Shown here piece by piece: positions 1-10,049 of a stretch of DNA of 64,000 bases (position 1 is its first letter; each line of letters opens with the position of its first letter). The notes beneath the pieces are model-generated. The model worked only from the letters and a program-made list of their open reading frames with translations, was not told where the DNA came from and searched no databases. This DNA comes from Amaranthus tricolor (taxonomy: Eukaryota; Streptophyta; Magnoliopsida; Caryophyllales; Amaranthaceae). Both the position numbers and the translations under genes were made by a program. The stretch is from the NCBI RefSeq assembly GCF_026212465.1, contig NC_080060.1:20928155-20992154 (forward strand). The letters run 5' to 3'.

Positions 1-186
1 CTATTTTTGACCCACAATTTATAAATTTTAAAGACTCAAAAAAAATTAAAATATACCAACATTCAGTTAAAAAAATTCTCATTAAATAGACACCCATTTT
101 TCTATTTTTGACACACTTCAAAACTTCTCTTTTATCTGTAATTTCATAAAATTAGTATTCAAGTAGTTTAATGTTTACATTATTAG
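1..186. other. AT-rich flank of the first MITE
   Basis: No gene or repeat structure is visible. The last eight bases (179-186, ATTATTAG) are the left target duplication of the MITE that follows. Confidence 0.5.
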
Positions 187-599
187 TAGAGGTGTTCATT
201 CGGTTGATCGGGTCGGTTTCGGACGGGTGTTATTCGGTTCGGTTGCATTTCGGATCGGTTATTTTTCGGCTGTGTGTTACAACAGGTCACACTCGGGTCG
301 AGTCGGTTAGTCACGGTTCGGTTAGAGATCGGTTATTCAAGCTATCGGGTTAGCGTCAGTTCGGTGTCGGTTGAAGTTCTTGTCGAGTGTCAATCGGTCT
401 CGGGTTGTCATCGATTACTAATTAGTTCGGTTTTTTCGGGTACAAATCGGGTTCGAGCTTTATTTTTCGAGTAGTTATCGGTTACAGATAACTATTGATC
501 GGATCAATATCGAAATAAGTTAATAGTCAGGTTTTTAATTGATGTATGCTCATTTACTTACAAAAAATAATTACCGATTGTTTTATCAGATATAGAAGA

Positions 600-1372
600 T
601 AGGGGTGTCAAACATGTCGGGTTGGGTCATTTTCAGGTTCGGATCATATATAAATGGGTCAATAAACCCTTAACCTGAACCTGACCCATTTAATTAATGG
701 GTCAAAAATTGAAACCCCGACCTGATCTGTAGCAGATCGGATCAACCTGCTAATGACCCATTTAACCTACTTTTTTTTTTAGATCCTTAAATTCATATAT
801 TTCAGGTCATTTGACCCATTTAACCTTAATTAAAGGCTTCCTCCAAAAATAAACGTATGCCACTTAATGCAGCGAGCACACGGTATTCTTTAGTAAAAGG
901 CGAAAGAATAGTTCGCTTTGTGCTCACGGCGTGGCTGCGTAAGTTGGTATGAGATCTGTGGAAGTGATTTAAAGAATTTTTCTTTTATTAGTATCTTTCA
1001 TAGCCGATGTGGGACAACTTCCTTTGTTATTGAAAGTCATGTTCAGCTGACAAATCCCTTAGCCGATGTGGGACAACTTCCTTTCTTATTGAAAGTCATC
1101 TTCAGCTGACAAATCCCTCAATACATGGTAATTGGTATTATCTTAGTTTTACGAAGTATTTGGCAAATGTTGATCCGTCTTAAATTTAATAAATGGGTTA
1201 AACAGATTTTTTACGGGTTTAAATATTCAACCTGAACTTAACCCATTTAATAAACAGATCAGGTCGGGTTGACCCATTTAATTAATTGGGTCAAAAATCT
1301 AAACCCAAACCCGCTAATTTCGAGTCGGTTTCAGATCAGGTTAGCAGGTCGGGTCAGCTTTTGCCAGCCCTA
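600..1372. mobile_element. hAT-type MITE nested in the outer MITE
   Basis: The ends are TAGGGGTGTCAAACATGTCGG and, reverse complemented, TAGGGCTGGCAAAAGCTGACC. It belongs to the same family as 39150-39681: both have TGTCAAAC near the left end, GGTTCGGATCATATATAAA shortly after it, and TTTTGCCAGCCCTA at the right. The flanks (ATAGAAGA / ATAGGCAG) agree poorly, so the duplication is decayed or the edges are off by a base or two. It has an extra segment of about 290 bp, including a 59-bp tandem duplication, not found in the other copy. Confidence 0.7.
1001..1118. repeat. 59-bp tandem duplication
   Basis: A unit starting TAGCCGATGTGGGACAACTT occurs at 1001 and again at 1060 with about two differences. 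It lies inside the inner MITE and is absent from the sister copy near 39.4 kb, so it came with a later insertion or local duplication. Confidence 0.8.
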
Positions 1373-1392
1373 ATAGGCAGATCTATTTCAAT

Positions 1393-1628
<236 letters not shown>

Positions 1629-2147
1629 TGTATGCAATCTCTTCTGTATAGAACTTGTGTTCTTCCTTTTTCCGTATTATTAGAAAATTGAAATTGGACT
1701 TAATTTGCTAAAATTAGGTGAAAATTTGATTCGGATTTATAATAGTTCAATTTACAATCCGTTCGAGTTTGTATCAGTTCGGGTTAAAAACAGTTCGATT
1801 AATAATCGATCGGGTTTGTATCAGTTCGGGTTAAAAACAGTTCGATCTTAATCGGTTTTAGTCAGGTTACATTCGGTTACGTGCATAATTCGGGTCGGAT
1901 TTGACTTGGGTCGATCATTGTTCAGTTCGGGTAATATCGGTTAAGGTTTATATGTCGGTTATAAAATTCGGTTGCAGTTCGAGTTCGATATTGCCCTTTT
2001 CGGTTATCAAACGGTTCGAGTGAAGTATCGGTTCGGGTAATTGCGGTTCGGTAAACCTAAAAAACTTACATTTTTTCGGGTCGGATAATTTTCGATTTCG
2101 GGTCGGATTTTCGGGTCGGGTTTGTTTTGAACAGCTCTATTTATTAG

Positions 2148-3099
2148 TTTAATTTTGTTATTTTTAATTTTTTTGTTGTATTGGTATTTTGTCTTAATAA
2201 TATTTTATGAATTACTTTTTTGTCTTATTAATATTTTTGGAAAAAGAGAGAAAAAAGGTGGAATAAAATATAAAATAGGAGAGAGTGGTGAGGAAACTTT
2301 TTTTTCCTCATGAATGGGATAAAGTTTAATAGCAAAAATTTCCACATAAAATGATGATGTCGATGAAGGAAAAAGTGTAGAGAGAGATTGGTAAAGATAT
2401 TTTTTTTTACATCATTGAGAGTGCTCTAATGATGTTTCCTATATTATTGACTTGCTTCACATCGAATGTCTCAAATGCGTAAAATATAACTTTTGAAAAG
2501 AGGCACAATTCAAGATCTATTTTGAGCGCTAGATTATAATTCTCTTAAACTATGGATACATAGTTTCTAAGAGATAATTCTGTAGACATAAATCCATTAC
2601 AAGCAAAATTTGACAAACAAATTTGATTTTTGAGTTAGCCGAGAATAGATTGATTATGATTAGTTTGCGAGTAGAGAGCAGAAAAAATAATTCTTAAGAA
2701 AGGGATTTTTCTGGTATGCTCGAAATGGTAAGTTTTTTTCTTCAATAAGTAACATGAACTTTGATATGTCTCTAGACCGGACATAGTTAGGAACACTAAT
2801 CCAACGAGACAATCTAATTGCTCAAACGCAACTCGATCAAGTTAAACTTGAGCTACCTCAAATTGAACTTAAAATCAATTTGAGTGTTGAGACCTTAATC
2901 TTTTAATGAGACTATATTGATATGTTCAAAACTCAACTAGAAAATTCACGAGAAACTCAAATAAGAAGATAAAAAATTATAATACTTAAGTTTGCAGCAA
3001 TGAATATGAAATCATAATCAACTCAAAATATTTAGTAGTTCAATTCAACTCTACTACATATTAACTCGAGCTTGTTTAAATCAGGTTAAAAATTTGTCG
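2148..3099. other. Intergenic stretch, no feature seen
   Basis: AT-rich sequence without a convincing open frame, repeat boundary or element end. It is the left flank of the small TRIM. Confidence 0.5.
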
Positions 3100-3104
3100 A
3101 AATG

Positions 3105-3393
3105 TGTTAGAGTATATAACGTATCTTGGGGCCTCAACCATCAGCTTAAGCTTTTGGTTGAGTTGGTTCCTTAACATGGTATCAGAAGCCAATGTGACAA
3201 AAGGTCACGGGTTCGAATCTCAACCACCCCTCATTCAAAGTGGAATATTGAGCACCATGTATGAGGAGAACATGTGTTGCATCCACACTTCTAGCCCAAA
3301 GGGCTCTCGTGTGAGGGGGCGTGTTAGAGTATATAACATATTCTGGGGCTTCAACCATAAGCTTAAGCTTTTGGTTGAGTTGGTTCCTTGACA
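3105..3393 (+). mobile_element. TRIM retrotransposon, complete, 289 bp
   Basis: Two direct repeats of 72 bp (3105-3176 and 3322-3393) start TGTTAGAGTATATAAC and end CCTTAACA or CCTTGACA, the TG...CA form of LTRs. Directly after the first lies TGGTATCAGAAGCC, a primer-binding site of the initiator-methionine tRNA type. Directly before the second is the purine run GTGAGGGGGCG. The flanks are a perfect 5-bp duplication, AAATG (3100-3104 and 3394-3398). The internal part is only 145 bp and codes for nothing, so this is a terminal-repeat retrotransposon in miniature that depends on proteins of another element. The two LTRs differ at about five sites, so it is fairly old. Confidence 0.93.
3177..3190 (+). 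promoter_or_regulatory. Primer-binding site of the TRIM
   Basis: TGGTATCAGAAGCC follows the first LTR without a gap. It matches the usual plant Copia/TRIM site complementary to the 3' end of initiator tRNA-Met, with one extra A. Confidence 0.88.
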
Positions 3394-3398
3394 AAATG

Positions 3399-3739
3399 CA
3401 ACTAAAAAATGAGACTAACTCAAATCATAATCAACCCAAAATATTTATTAGTTCAATTCAATTTATGCACAAAATCTTGATTATGATTCAACTTATTATT
3501 ATCACTCTTAATTGCTAATTCCTACGTTTTTTCGAAGGCTAAGTTGCCGGCATTTTCATTGTGCGGTCATTCTTTATATATTGAATTTCCAATATCGTCC
3601 TTAATGAAATTTCATAACTTTATCTCTCTAATTTCTCTCTAAAAACTCCTTGAACTAAAATTCAACTTCGAAACACTATGGCAAATAAAAATGATTACCA
3701 AAATGATTCGGTAAGCATCAATAACGATCATTAATTTTA
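3399..3739. other. Intergenic stretch, no feature seen
   Basis: AT-rich, no convincing gene. A short CT-rich piece near 3620-3650 resembles a 5' leader, but no coding exon follows. Confidence 0.4.
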
Positions 3740-4131
3740 AAAAATAATTAAAAAAATTGTTGGTGCTGAAATTTGATGCATGCCCGCTCTTTTGACTATA
3801 ACGTTTGCTAGGAAAATCATACTTCCTGTGTTCTGTATTAATGCTACATTATCATGGGCACACAAATTAAGAAATCTCCTCACCTACAGTGTAGCTTACT
3901 GTTCACATTATAGGGTATAATATTTTATTGTTGTTAATTGAAAAAGAAAAAGGAAAAATAGTTTAGATTAAAAACATAATTTCAGATTAAGTAAGATTTC
4001 AGATTCATTTCCCCCGAAAAAAGATTTTCCCACCCAAATATTAGAATTTCCTCCAATATTACAAATTTTTAGCAAAAGTACAAATTTTTACACAAAAGTC
4101 CACATTAATTTTTCGACGCAGTTGATTTGTC

Positions 4132-4138
4132 TATAAAT
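4132..4138 (+). promoter_or_regulatory. TATA box, plus-strand unit of the 3.5-kb element
   Basis: CTATAAATAG at 4131-4140 is a near-perfect plant TATA box. TTTCAACAC, a plausible start site, lies about 30 bp downstream, and the first ATG is at 4290 after a leader with no earlier ATG. Confidence 0.5.
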
Positions 4139-4289
4139 AGATCAAACTGTGTATAAAATTTCAACACTTCTTCATTTCAATTCCTTCATTTGCTGTCTTC
4201 CCCTTTTAAATTGTCCATAAGAATTTGGATCCAATCATATTTCTTTCATTAAGTCTACAAAACCAACAACAAGCAATCAAAAATAACAA

Positions 4290-4491
4290 ATGGCTGAGGT
4301 TCAAATTCAAGAAGAGGAATTCATTAATCCTGATATTGAGGTATTTATTTCACAAAAAAAAAAACTAAGCAAGTTAAACATCATTCATCATTCCAATTTT
4401 CACTTGTGTACGTTTATTTAACTCTCAGATTTAACGATTAACATCATTTGAAATTGTGCAAATGTAGGTATTTCAGCCTCATCTTAGTGCT
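4290..4491 (+). pseudogene. Two-exon remnant of a short gene start
   Basis: The ATG at 4290 opens 17 codons (MAEVQIQEEEFINPDIE) that end at a good donor, GAG|GTATTT. A matching acceptor, GCAAATGTAG, precedes 4468, where the frame continues in phase with VFQPHLSA and then stops. TATA box, leader and splice sites look like a real gene, but the peptide is only 25 residues. The beginning resembles the acidic N-terminus of FAR1/Mutator-type transposases, where a similar motif leads into the zinc-finger domain; this is a loose resemblance. It is best read as the surviving 5' end of a gene whose rest was deleted. Confidence 0.3.
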
Positions 4492-4752
4492 TGAAACGAC
4501 AATGAGACAAAACACATTAACCATTGCGAAATCAGTAACTTTATAAAGTTTCAGCCTCATACCAAGAAATTGGTGTGGCGATGAAACAACATCAGATCGC
4601 AAGTTATACATGTGTTAATATCTCCTGCTCGTGTCAAGTAATCTAAGGTGGCAATGAAACACACTACTATGTACACATTTCATCAAGCAAATAACAATCA
4701 TCATTGAGAAAGCCAACAACACAACATTTTCGATAAATATAAACATCATCAA

Positions 4753-4824
4753 TAATAATTAAATAAAAATTAGAATGCTCATGAGTTAATAATAATTAAA
4801 TAAAAGTTAGAATGCTCATGAGTT
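4753..4824. repeat. 36-bp tandem duplication
   Basis: AATTAAATAAAAATTAGAATG followed by CTCATGAGTTAA occurs twice with a period of about 36 bp. The second copy supplies the stop codon of the minus-strand frame 4816-5074. Confidence 0.8.
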
Positions 4825-5074
4825 AAGACCACGGATTGTCGTCTTGCGTGGCCGCTTTGGCTTAGGTTCCACCTTATCAAATAATGCATAATCCTCCTCA
4901 TCTGGTAAACCGTAGTACCAAGGTGGGGGTTCTTGATCAGGATCATCAATACAATTTAATTCCCAACAATTCAAATAATAATGATCATACCACGAACTAA
5001 AGGTATTATCATATTTCATACATTCTCTTTGGACATCAGTTAATGAGTCGCACGATTTTTCCTTTGTTTCCATC
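4816..5074 (-). CDS. Hypothetical 85-residue acidic protein inside the mariner-like element
   Basis: The minus-strand frame from METKEKSC to a C-terminal KPKRPRKTTIRGLNS codes for about 85 residues; the same frame is open further upstream to 5142. It has an acidic, aromatic middle (DDPDQEPPPWYYGLPDEED) and a basic tail like a nuclear localisation signal. An acceptor-like TTGTTCCTACATAAG lies just upstream of the ATG. About 1.9 kb upstream on the same strand is a good TATA box with a CT-rich leader, and a donor-like CTG|GTATGC lies at 6585-6590. A minus-strand transcript with a 5' leader exon, a repeat-filled intron and this exon is therefore possible. I do not recognise the protein family. 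Confidence 0.35.
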
Positions 5075-5221
5075 TCCAAAATAATCTTATGTAGGAACAA
5101 AAAACAGAACAGAGGAAGTACACATAATAAAAATCTTATCAATAGTAATAGACATTAAAAAAAAACTTATCGGAACTCAACCATGTACATTAGTGTAAGA
5201 TAATAAATTAATATTGATTAA

Positions 5222-5880
5222 CAGAAGTATTAGTTTACATAATAAAAATCAGAATGTGATTTACAGAAATAGGAAAAATTTGATCAATGTTAGTTAACAT
5301 AACAAAAATCAGAATGTGATTATCAGAAGTATAAGTTAACATAATAAAAATCAGAATGTGATTATCAGAAGTATAATTTAACATAATAAAAATCAGAATG
5401 TGATTTACAAAAATAGGAAAAAAATTTGATCAATGTTAGTTAACATAACAAAAATTAGAATGTGATTATCAGAAGTATAAGTTAACATAATAAAAATCAT
5501 AATGTGATTATCAAAAGTATAATTTAACATAATAAAAATCAGAATGTGATTTACAGAAATAAGAAAAATTTGATCAATGTTAGTTAACATAACAAAAACT
5601 AGAATGTGATTATCAGAAGTATAAGTTAACATAATAAAAATCAGAATATGTGATTATCAGAAGTATAAGTTAACATAATAAAAATCAGAATGTGATTAAC
5701 AGAAATAGGAAAAATTTGATCAAAATTAGTTAACAAAAAAAAAAATCAGAATGTGAATATCAGAAGTATAAGTTTACATAATAAAAATCATAATGTGATT
5801 AACAGAAATAGGAAAAATTTGATCAATGTAAGTTAACATAACAAAAATCAGAATGTGAATATCAAAATCATAAACGTATT
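5222..5880. repeat. Minisatellite, ~43-bp unit with a ~145-bp higher-order period
   Basis: The unit AGTTAACATAATAAAAATCAG plus AATGTGATTATCAGAAGTATA is repeated about 15 times with small changes. A longer period is marked by AAAAATTTGATCAATGTTAG at about 5275, 5424, 5566, 5715 and 5814. Minus-strand frames over it are repeat artefacts. Confidence 0.9.
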
Positions 5881-6580
5881 AAAATAAACATGAAATAAAA
5901 AAACAAAGCAGATCAAAGTTTTAAAAAATCAAAATAAGAACAACATGCAAGAGTATCATTAATGAAAACAGATTAGATCAAGTACTAAAACCAGATCATC
6001 ATTTTTGGAATTTAAAACAAATCAAAAACATAATCAAAAAAATAACATAATCAAAATCATAATCATATTAAAATAAACATGAGAAAAAAAAACAGAGCAG
6101 ATCCAACTTTAAAAAAATCGAAATAAGAACAACATGCAACAATATCATAAATGAAACCAGATCTGGTAAAGGACTAAAACCAGATCATGATTTTGGGATT
6201 AAAAACAGCTCAAAAACATAATCAAAAAAATAACATAATCAAAATCATAAACGTATTAAAATAAACATGAAATAAAAAAAAACAGAGCAGATCAAAGTTT
6301 AAAAAAATCAAAATAAGAACAACATGCAAGAGAATCATTAATGAAAATAGATCTGATCAAGTACTAAAACTAGATCATCATTTTCGAAATTTGAAACAAA
6401 TCAAAAACATAATCAAAAAAATAACATAAACAAAATCATAATCATATTAAAATAAACATGAAATAAAAAAAAACAGAGCAGATCGAAGTTAAAAAATATC
6501 AACATAAAAACAACATGCAAGAATATCATTAATGAAAACGGATCTGATAAAGTACTAAAACCAGATCATGATTTTCGGAT
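5870..6580. repeat. ~187-bp tandem repeat, four copies
   Basis: ATTAAAATAAACATGAAATAA and the following ACAGAGCAGATC...GAACAACATGCAAGA...ACCAGATCAT segments recur with starts near 5873, 6062, 6248 and 6436, a period of 186-189 bp. The last copy runs into the candidate donor site of the minus-strand unit. Confidence 0.9.
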
Positions 6581-6960
6581 CAAAGCATACCAGATGACGA
6601 TTAAAGCGAAATATAGATCATTGTAAAACCGAAATGGATCAAAGCAAAGAGTATAAATAATATACCAGAAGAACTAGAGAAATTTCGGAAAACCCAGATG
6701 TAACGCTTTAACCAAATACAAAACCAAAGATCAGAAACAAAACCAGATTTAATCCCTCTTTTCGTCAAATATAGTGAAAGAAAACCAAAGAAATGAAATC
6801 AGAAACAAAGCCAAAGAATTGAAATCACAAACAAAGCCAAAGAGTTTAGGGTTAGGAGTTTTCTGAGATTTGTTAGAGAAAGAGAGAATGAGAGAGATAG
6901 AGAGGGGGAAACGGCAATGGACGGGAAATGTGATTAGGGTTAGGAGTGGGTAGGGGTTAG

Positions 6961-6968
6961 TTTATATA
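6961..6968 (-). promoter_or_regulatory. TATA box, minus-strand unit of the 3.5-kb element
   Basis: On the minus strand CCTATATAAACTAACCCC is followed after about 60 bp by a CT-rich leader (CTCTCTATCTCTCTCATTC) and TCTGAT/TTGGTTT-rich sequence typical of plant 5' UTRs. It would drive transcription towards the 85-residue frame at 5074-4816. Confidence 0.45.
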
Positions 6969-8215
6969 GGAAATTAATCAACGGTTAGATCAAGGCCAAA
7001 CAAAATCCAACGGTTGATACCAATCCCACCATTAATAGTAGGAAGTTGCGAAGGTTGGTTTAAATGGGAGAAATAATTAATTGAGATAGTGTATTTAAAT
7101 GGGGGAATAATTAATTGGGATGGTGGGTTATGAGAGATTAGGTGAGTTTTTAATGAGAATAATAAATATGGAGGGAATATTAATTTTAATTGGGAATAGA
7201 TAAAGATTAAATAATGATAGGTAAAAAAGTTAAAGAGGTACAGAGTAGGATAAAAATAGGGGTAGGTAGAATTTTAAATGATTGTTTTATTACTAAAATG
7301 GAAATGTAGCAAGTAATATGAAATTGCCAAAAATGGAATATGTAGCAAGTATTATGGAACGGAGGAAGTATTAATGCAATTATTACAACATTAGAAAAGA
7401 GACTTCAAGATCTTTCCAATGATATATTATATACCCAATTCCGATAACTGAGCGAGAAATGAAGATCAGTTAAAGTTTGCTTGGGCTAAAATTTAATACA
7501 TGTTCACTCCTTTTGCCATAACGTTTTGTAGGATAATTGCATTAATGCAAAGTTTGCGATATTAGAAACTATATTTCAAGAGCTTTTACACAATATATTT
7601 TATGGTTAATTCCAATAACCTAGCGAGAAAAAAATGCTCGTTTAAAGTTTGCTTTGATTTTTATTTCACCCAGTCTCACAAAACGCGCGACTAGACCGCT
7701 ATAGAGTCACGTGATACATCGTTTGATGTAGAGTCGTGTAAAACATGCTACTGGAACGCGTTTCAGTCGCATGTTTTATGTGACTATACCGCGGTCCAGC
7801 TGAATGTTTTAACTGCGCTCTAGTCGCGCGTTTTGTGCGACTGGATGTACTAAAAATCGGTGCAAATTTGAAACGGTCGATACTTCACTCAGTTATCGGA
7901 ATTGGGAATATAATATATCTTTGGAAACCTTGTGAAGAGTATTTTCTAATGTGGCAAACCTTGTATTATGTGATTTTCCTATAAAATGTTATGTCCAAAT
8001 AGTAAACATGTATCAAATTTCTGCATAAGCAAACTTTAAACAATCGTCGTTTCTGGCTCAGTTATCGAAATTGGGCATATAATACCTCATTGAAAAGCTC
8101 TTGAAGTCTAGTTTATAATGCCGCAAACATTGCATTAATGTGATCTTTTTATCATGAGTCATGGCAAATACAGCGAATATATATCAAATTTCACCACAAA
8201 ACTTGCGACTAGGTC

Positions 8216-10049
8216 TATTTTTCAATTGGTTTAATTTTTTTATAGTTAATATTTTTAATTTTAAATAAATTATTATTAATATTTTTAGTTTAATAATAAT
8301 AATTTTGATTTTATAATTAAAAATAAATTTAAAGGCATTTTTATAATTTCATTAAAAAGTGGCAGCACAATAAAAAAGGTGACGAGTTTTGAAGAATGAG
8401 TTTTTGAATTTACCACAGTAAATTAACTATAATGAAGTACTCCATTTAACATGTAATAAATATTATATTATATTTAAAAAAATAAAATAGTTATTGCGCC
8501 CTTCATAATAGCAGTGGAACATAGAATATATAGATCGAAAAATACGAATGCACGCGGCTGATAATGTAAATTGCGCGCTGCGGGATTTAGAGTCCTGCGT
8601 GTTTATAAACCAGTGTGCTAAGAAAGTTTTCAAAATTAGATTGAAATCATTTTAAAAAAAAAGGATTTATTTAGAAACCCAGGATGTACCACACTATTCT
8701 CGTACTCCAAGTGGCAAGTAGTATGCTCCTTGCTTAAACAATGCCATGATGATGTCATATGGTCAACACAACACATGTGCCTTATGCCTCTACTGTCAAC
8801 TGATGCTCTGCTCGTATTATGAAACTAATATTTCTATTTTTTTTTCTCTTGTTTTGACTCTTGTTTACCTAATTTTTAAACGACCCATCATTTCACATAA
8901 AATTAGATGTAATAGAAAATAATACTATAAAAATTTTTATTGTATGAAATTCATCGCAAGTGTTTTATTTACTTTTTGAATACTATTTATCTCTTACTTT
9001 TACTTTATATTTTATTATTAATTTATAAGTTAAACATAATCAAGTAGGATCTTGTTTTATTCGTCTCAATGTAACGATTATTTATATCAACTTTTCATAA
9101 TTTTTAATTATGCACAATTAGAGATATTAAAGATTGAATAAGTGCATTGGATATGGTGTATAAAGCAAATGGTTTGACACTTGTGGTGAATTGTCTTTTT
9201 TATCGAGTTTTGAGTTTTGGCCTTTTGGTTAATCAACAAACCAACAAAGTGTTCGATAAGTCAAATAAAAAGTTGACTTTTAAATCAATAAAAACTCACT
9301 TGATTATTTTTTTAATAAACAGCTAACGAACAATACATAATTATATATGATAGCTCCTTAAACAACTAGCTAGCGTAAAAGGGATCGAACAAAAGAATCC
9401 AACAATTTCATCTATTAAAATAAGCCAACTGAAAAGACCAACAACCAACAAACTTTGCCGAATGCCCATTTTATAAATTTAGATAATATTGATATTTGAT
9501 AAACTTTTTTATGTTATTAAAATAAAGATAAGCATAAATACATATAAATTTACCTAAAAAAAATTTTCAACAAAGACATTCCCCATGTGTAATAACAGTT
9601 GACTAATTGTGTATTTGATATTTATCAATATTTATTGAGTAATTTTCATTATATATAAAATAAACACCCTTATTTTCATGTGGATCTAGGGGATCATATT
9701 TTTTTTCATTTTATTTTTCACAAAAACGATTCTAATTAGACCTTTCATAAGAAAATCAAAGCTAAAGAATGAATTTTTTAAAAATAATTAAAATGTGAAA
9801 ATTTTAAAATAGAATCATCCAACAGTAAAAATTTTAAAAATAAACTTTTTTCTTTTTTTCATCCACTATACGATGTCTTTTCCTCAATACACATCACTTT
9901 TATTTTCCCCTTCAATGTATTTTAATCTTCAGTACCATTCAACAATAATATACTAGTACTAGTAAATCTGAATATATGTGCTACAAGTTTAGTGGGATAA
10001 ACAGCAAAATAACCCAAAAGTGTATATTAAGCATAATACTATAGCTCAT
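8216..10049. other. Intergenic stretch, no gene seen
   Basis: AT-rich sequence with no supported reading frame. At 9170-9470 there are MITE-like phrases (TTTTGGTTAATCAACAAACC and its near reverse complement GACCAACAACCAACAAACTT), suggesting a decayed inverted-repeat element, but the edges are unclear. Confidence 0.4.

Larger units (their letters stand above)
3822..7368. mobile_element. 3.5-kb element with Stowaway/mariner-like ends
   Basis: The left end is CTTCCTGTGTTCTGTATTAA and the right end, reverse complemented, CTTCCTCCGTTCCATAATAC; both continue into GCTACAT. TA flanks both ends (3820-3821 and 7369-7370). The ends resemble Stowaway/Tc1-mariner (consensus near CTCCCTCCGT). The edges are supported independently: the flanks join into a unit of the surrounding foldback (GGAAAATCA + TTAATGCAA), and an uninterrupted paralogous unit exists near 7520-7545. 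No mariner transposase is visible. Instead it holds a plus-strand TATA box and short exon, a minus-strand promoter and short reading frame, and a large minisatellite. A second Stowaway-like end at 5102-5119 (reverse complement TACTTCCTCTGTTCTG) matches the left end even better, so a smaller element 3822-5117 is an alternative. Confidence 0.6.
3740..8215. repeat. Foldback of inverted ~190-bp units around a GC-rich core, split by a mariner-like element
   Basis: A unit of about 190 bp, with the landmarks CATAACGTTTTGTAGGA, GCATTAATGCAA and CCAATTCCGATAACTGAGCGAG, occurs in forward orientation from 3740 to 3821 (continued at 7371 after the inserted element) and at 7460-7650. Two copies occur in inverted orientation between 7880 and 8205. 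The arms meet at 7680-7860, where CAAAACGCGCGACTAGA on the left faces its reverse complement on the right. The core has several CGCGACTAG and GCGACT motifs and is CpG-rich in AT-rich surroundings. A transcript would fold into a long hairpin. I cannot assign it to a known family; a decayed foldback or Mutator-type element is possible. Confidence 0.7.

Noticed and set aside
3190..3240. tRNA gene in the TRIM
   Set aside because: Only a T-arm/B-box-like stretch is present; no acceptor stem, A box or anticodon arm pairs around it.
5222..6580. CRISPR-like array
   Set aside because: Units have no unique spacers, vary in length and occur in plant nuclear DNA; this is a minisatellite.
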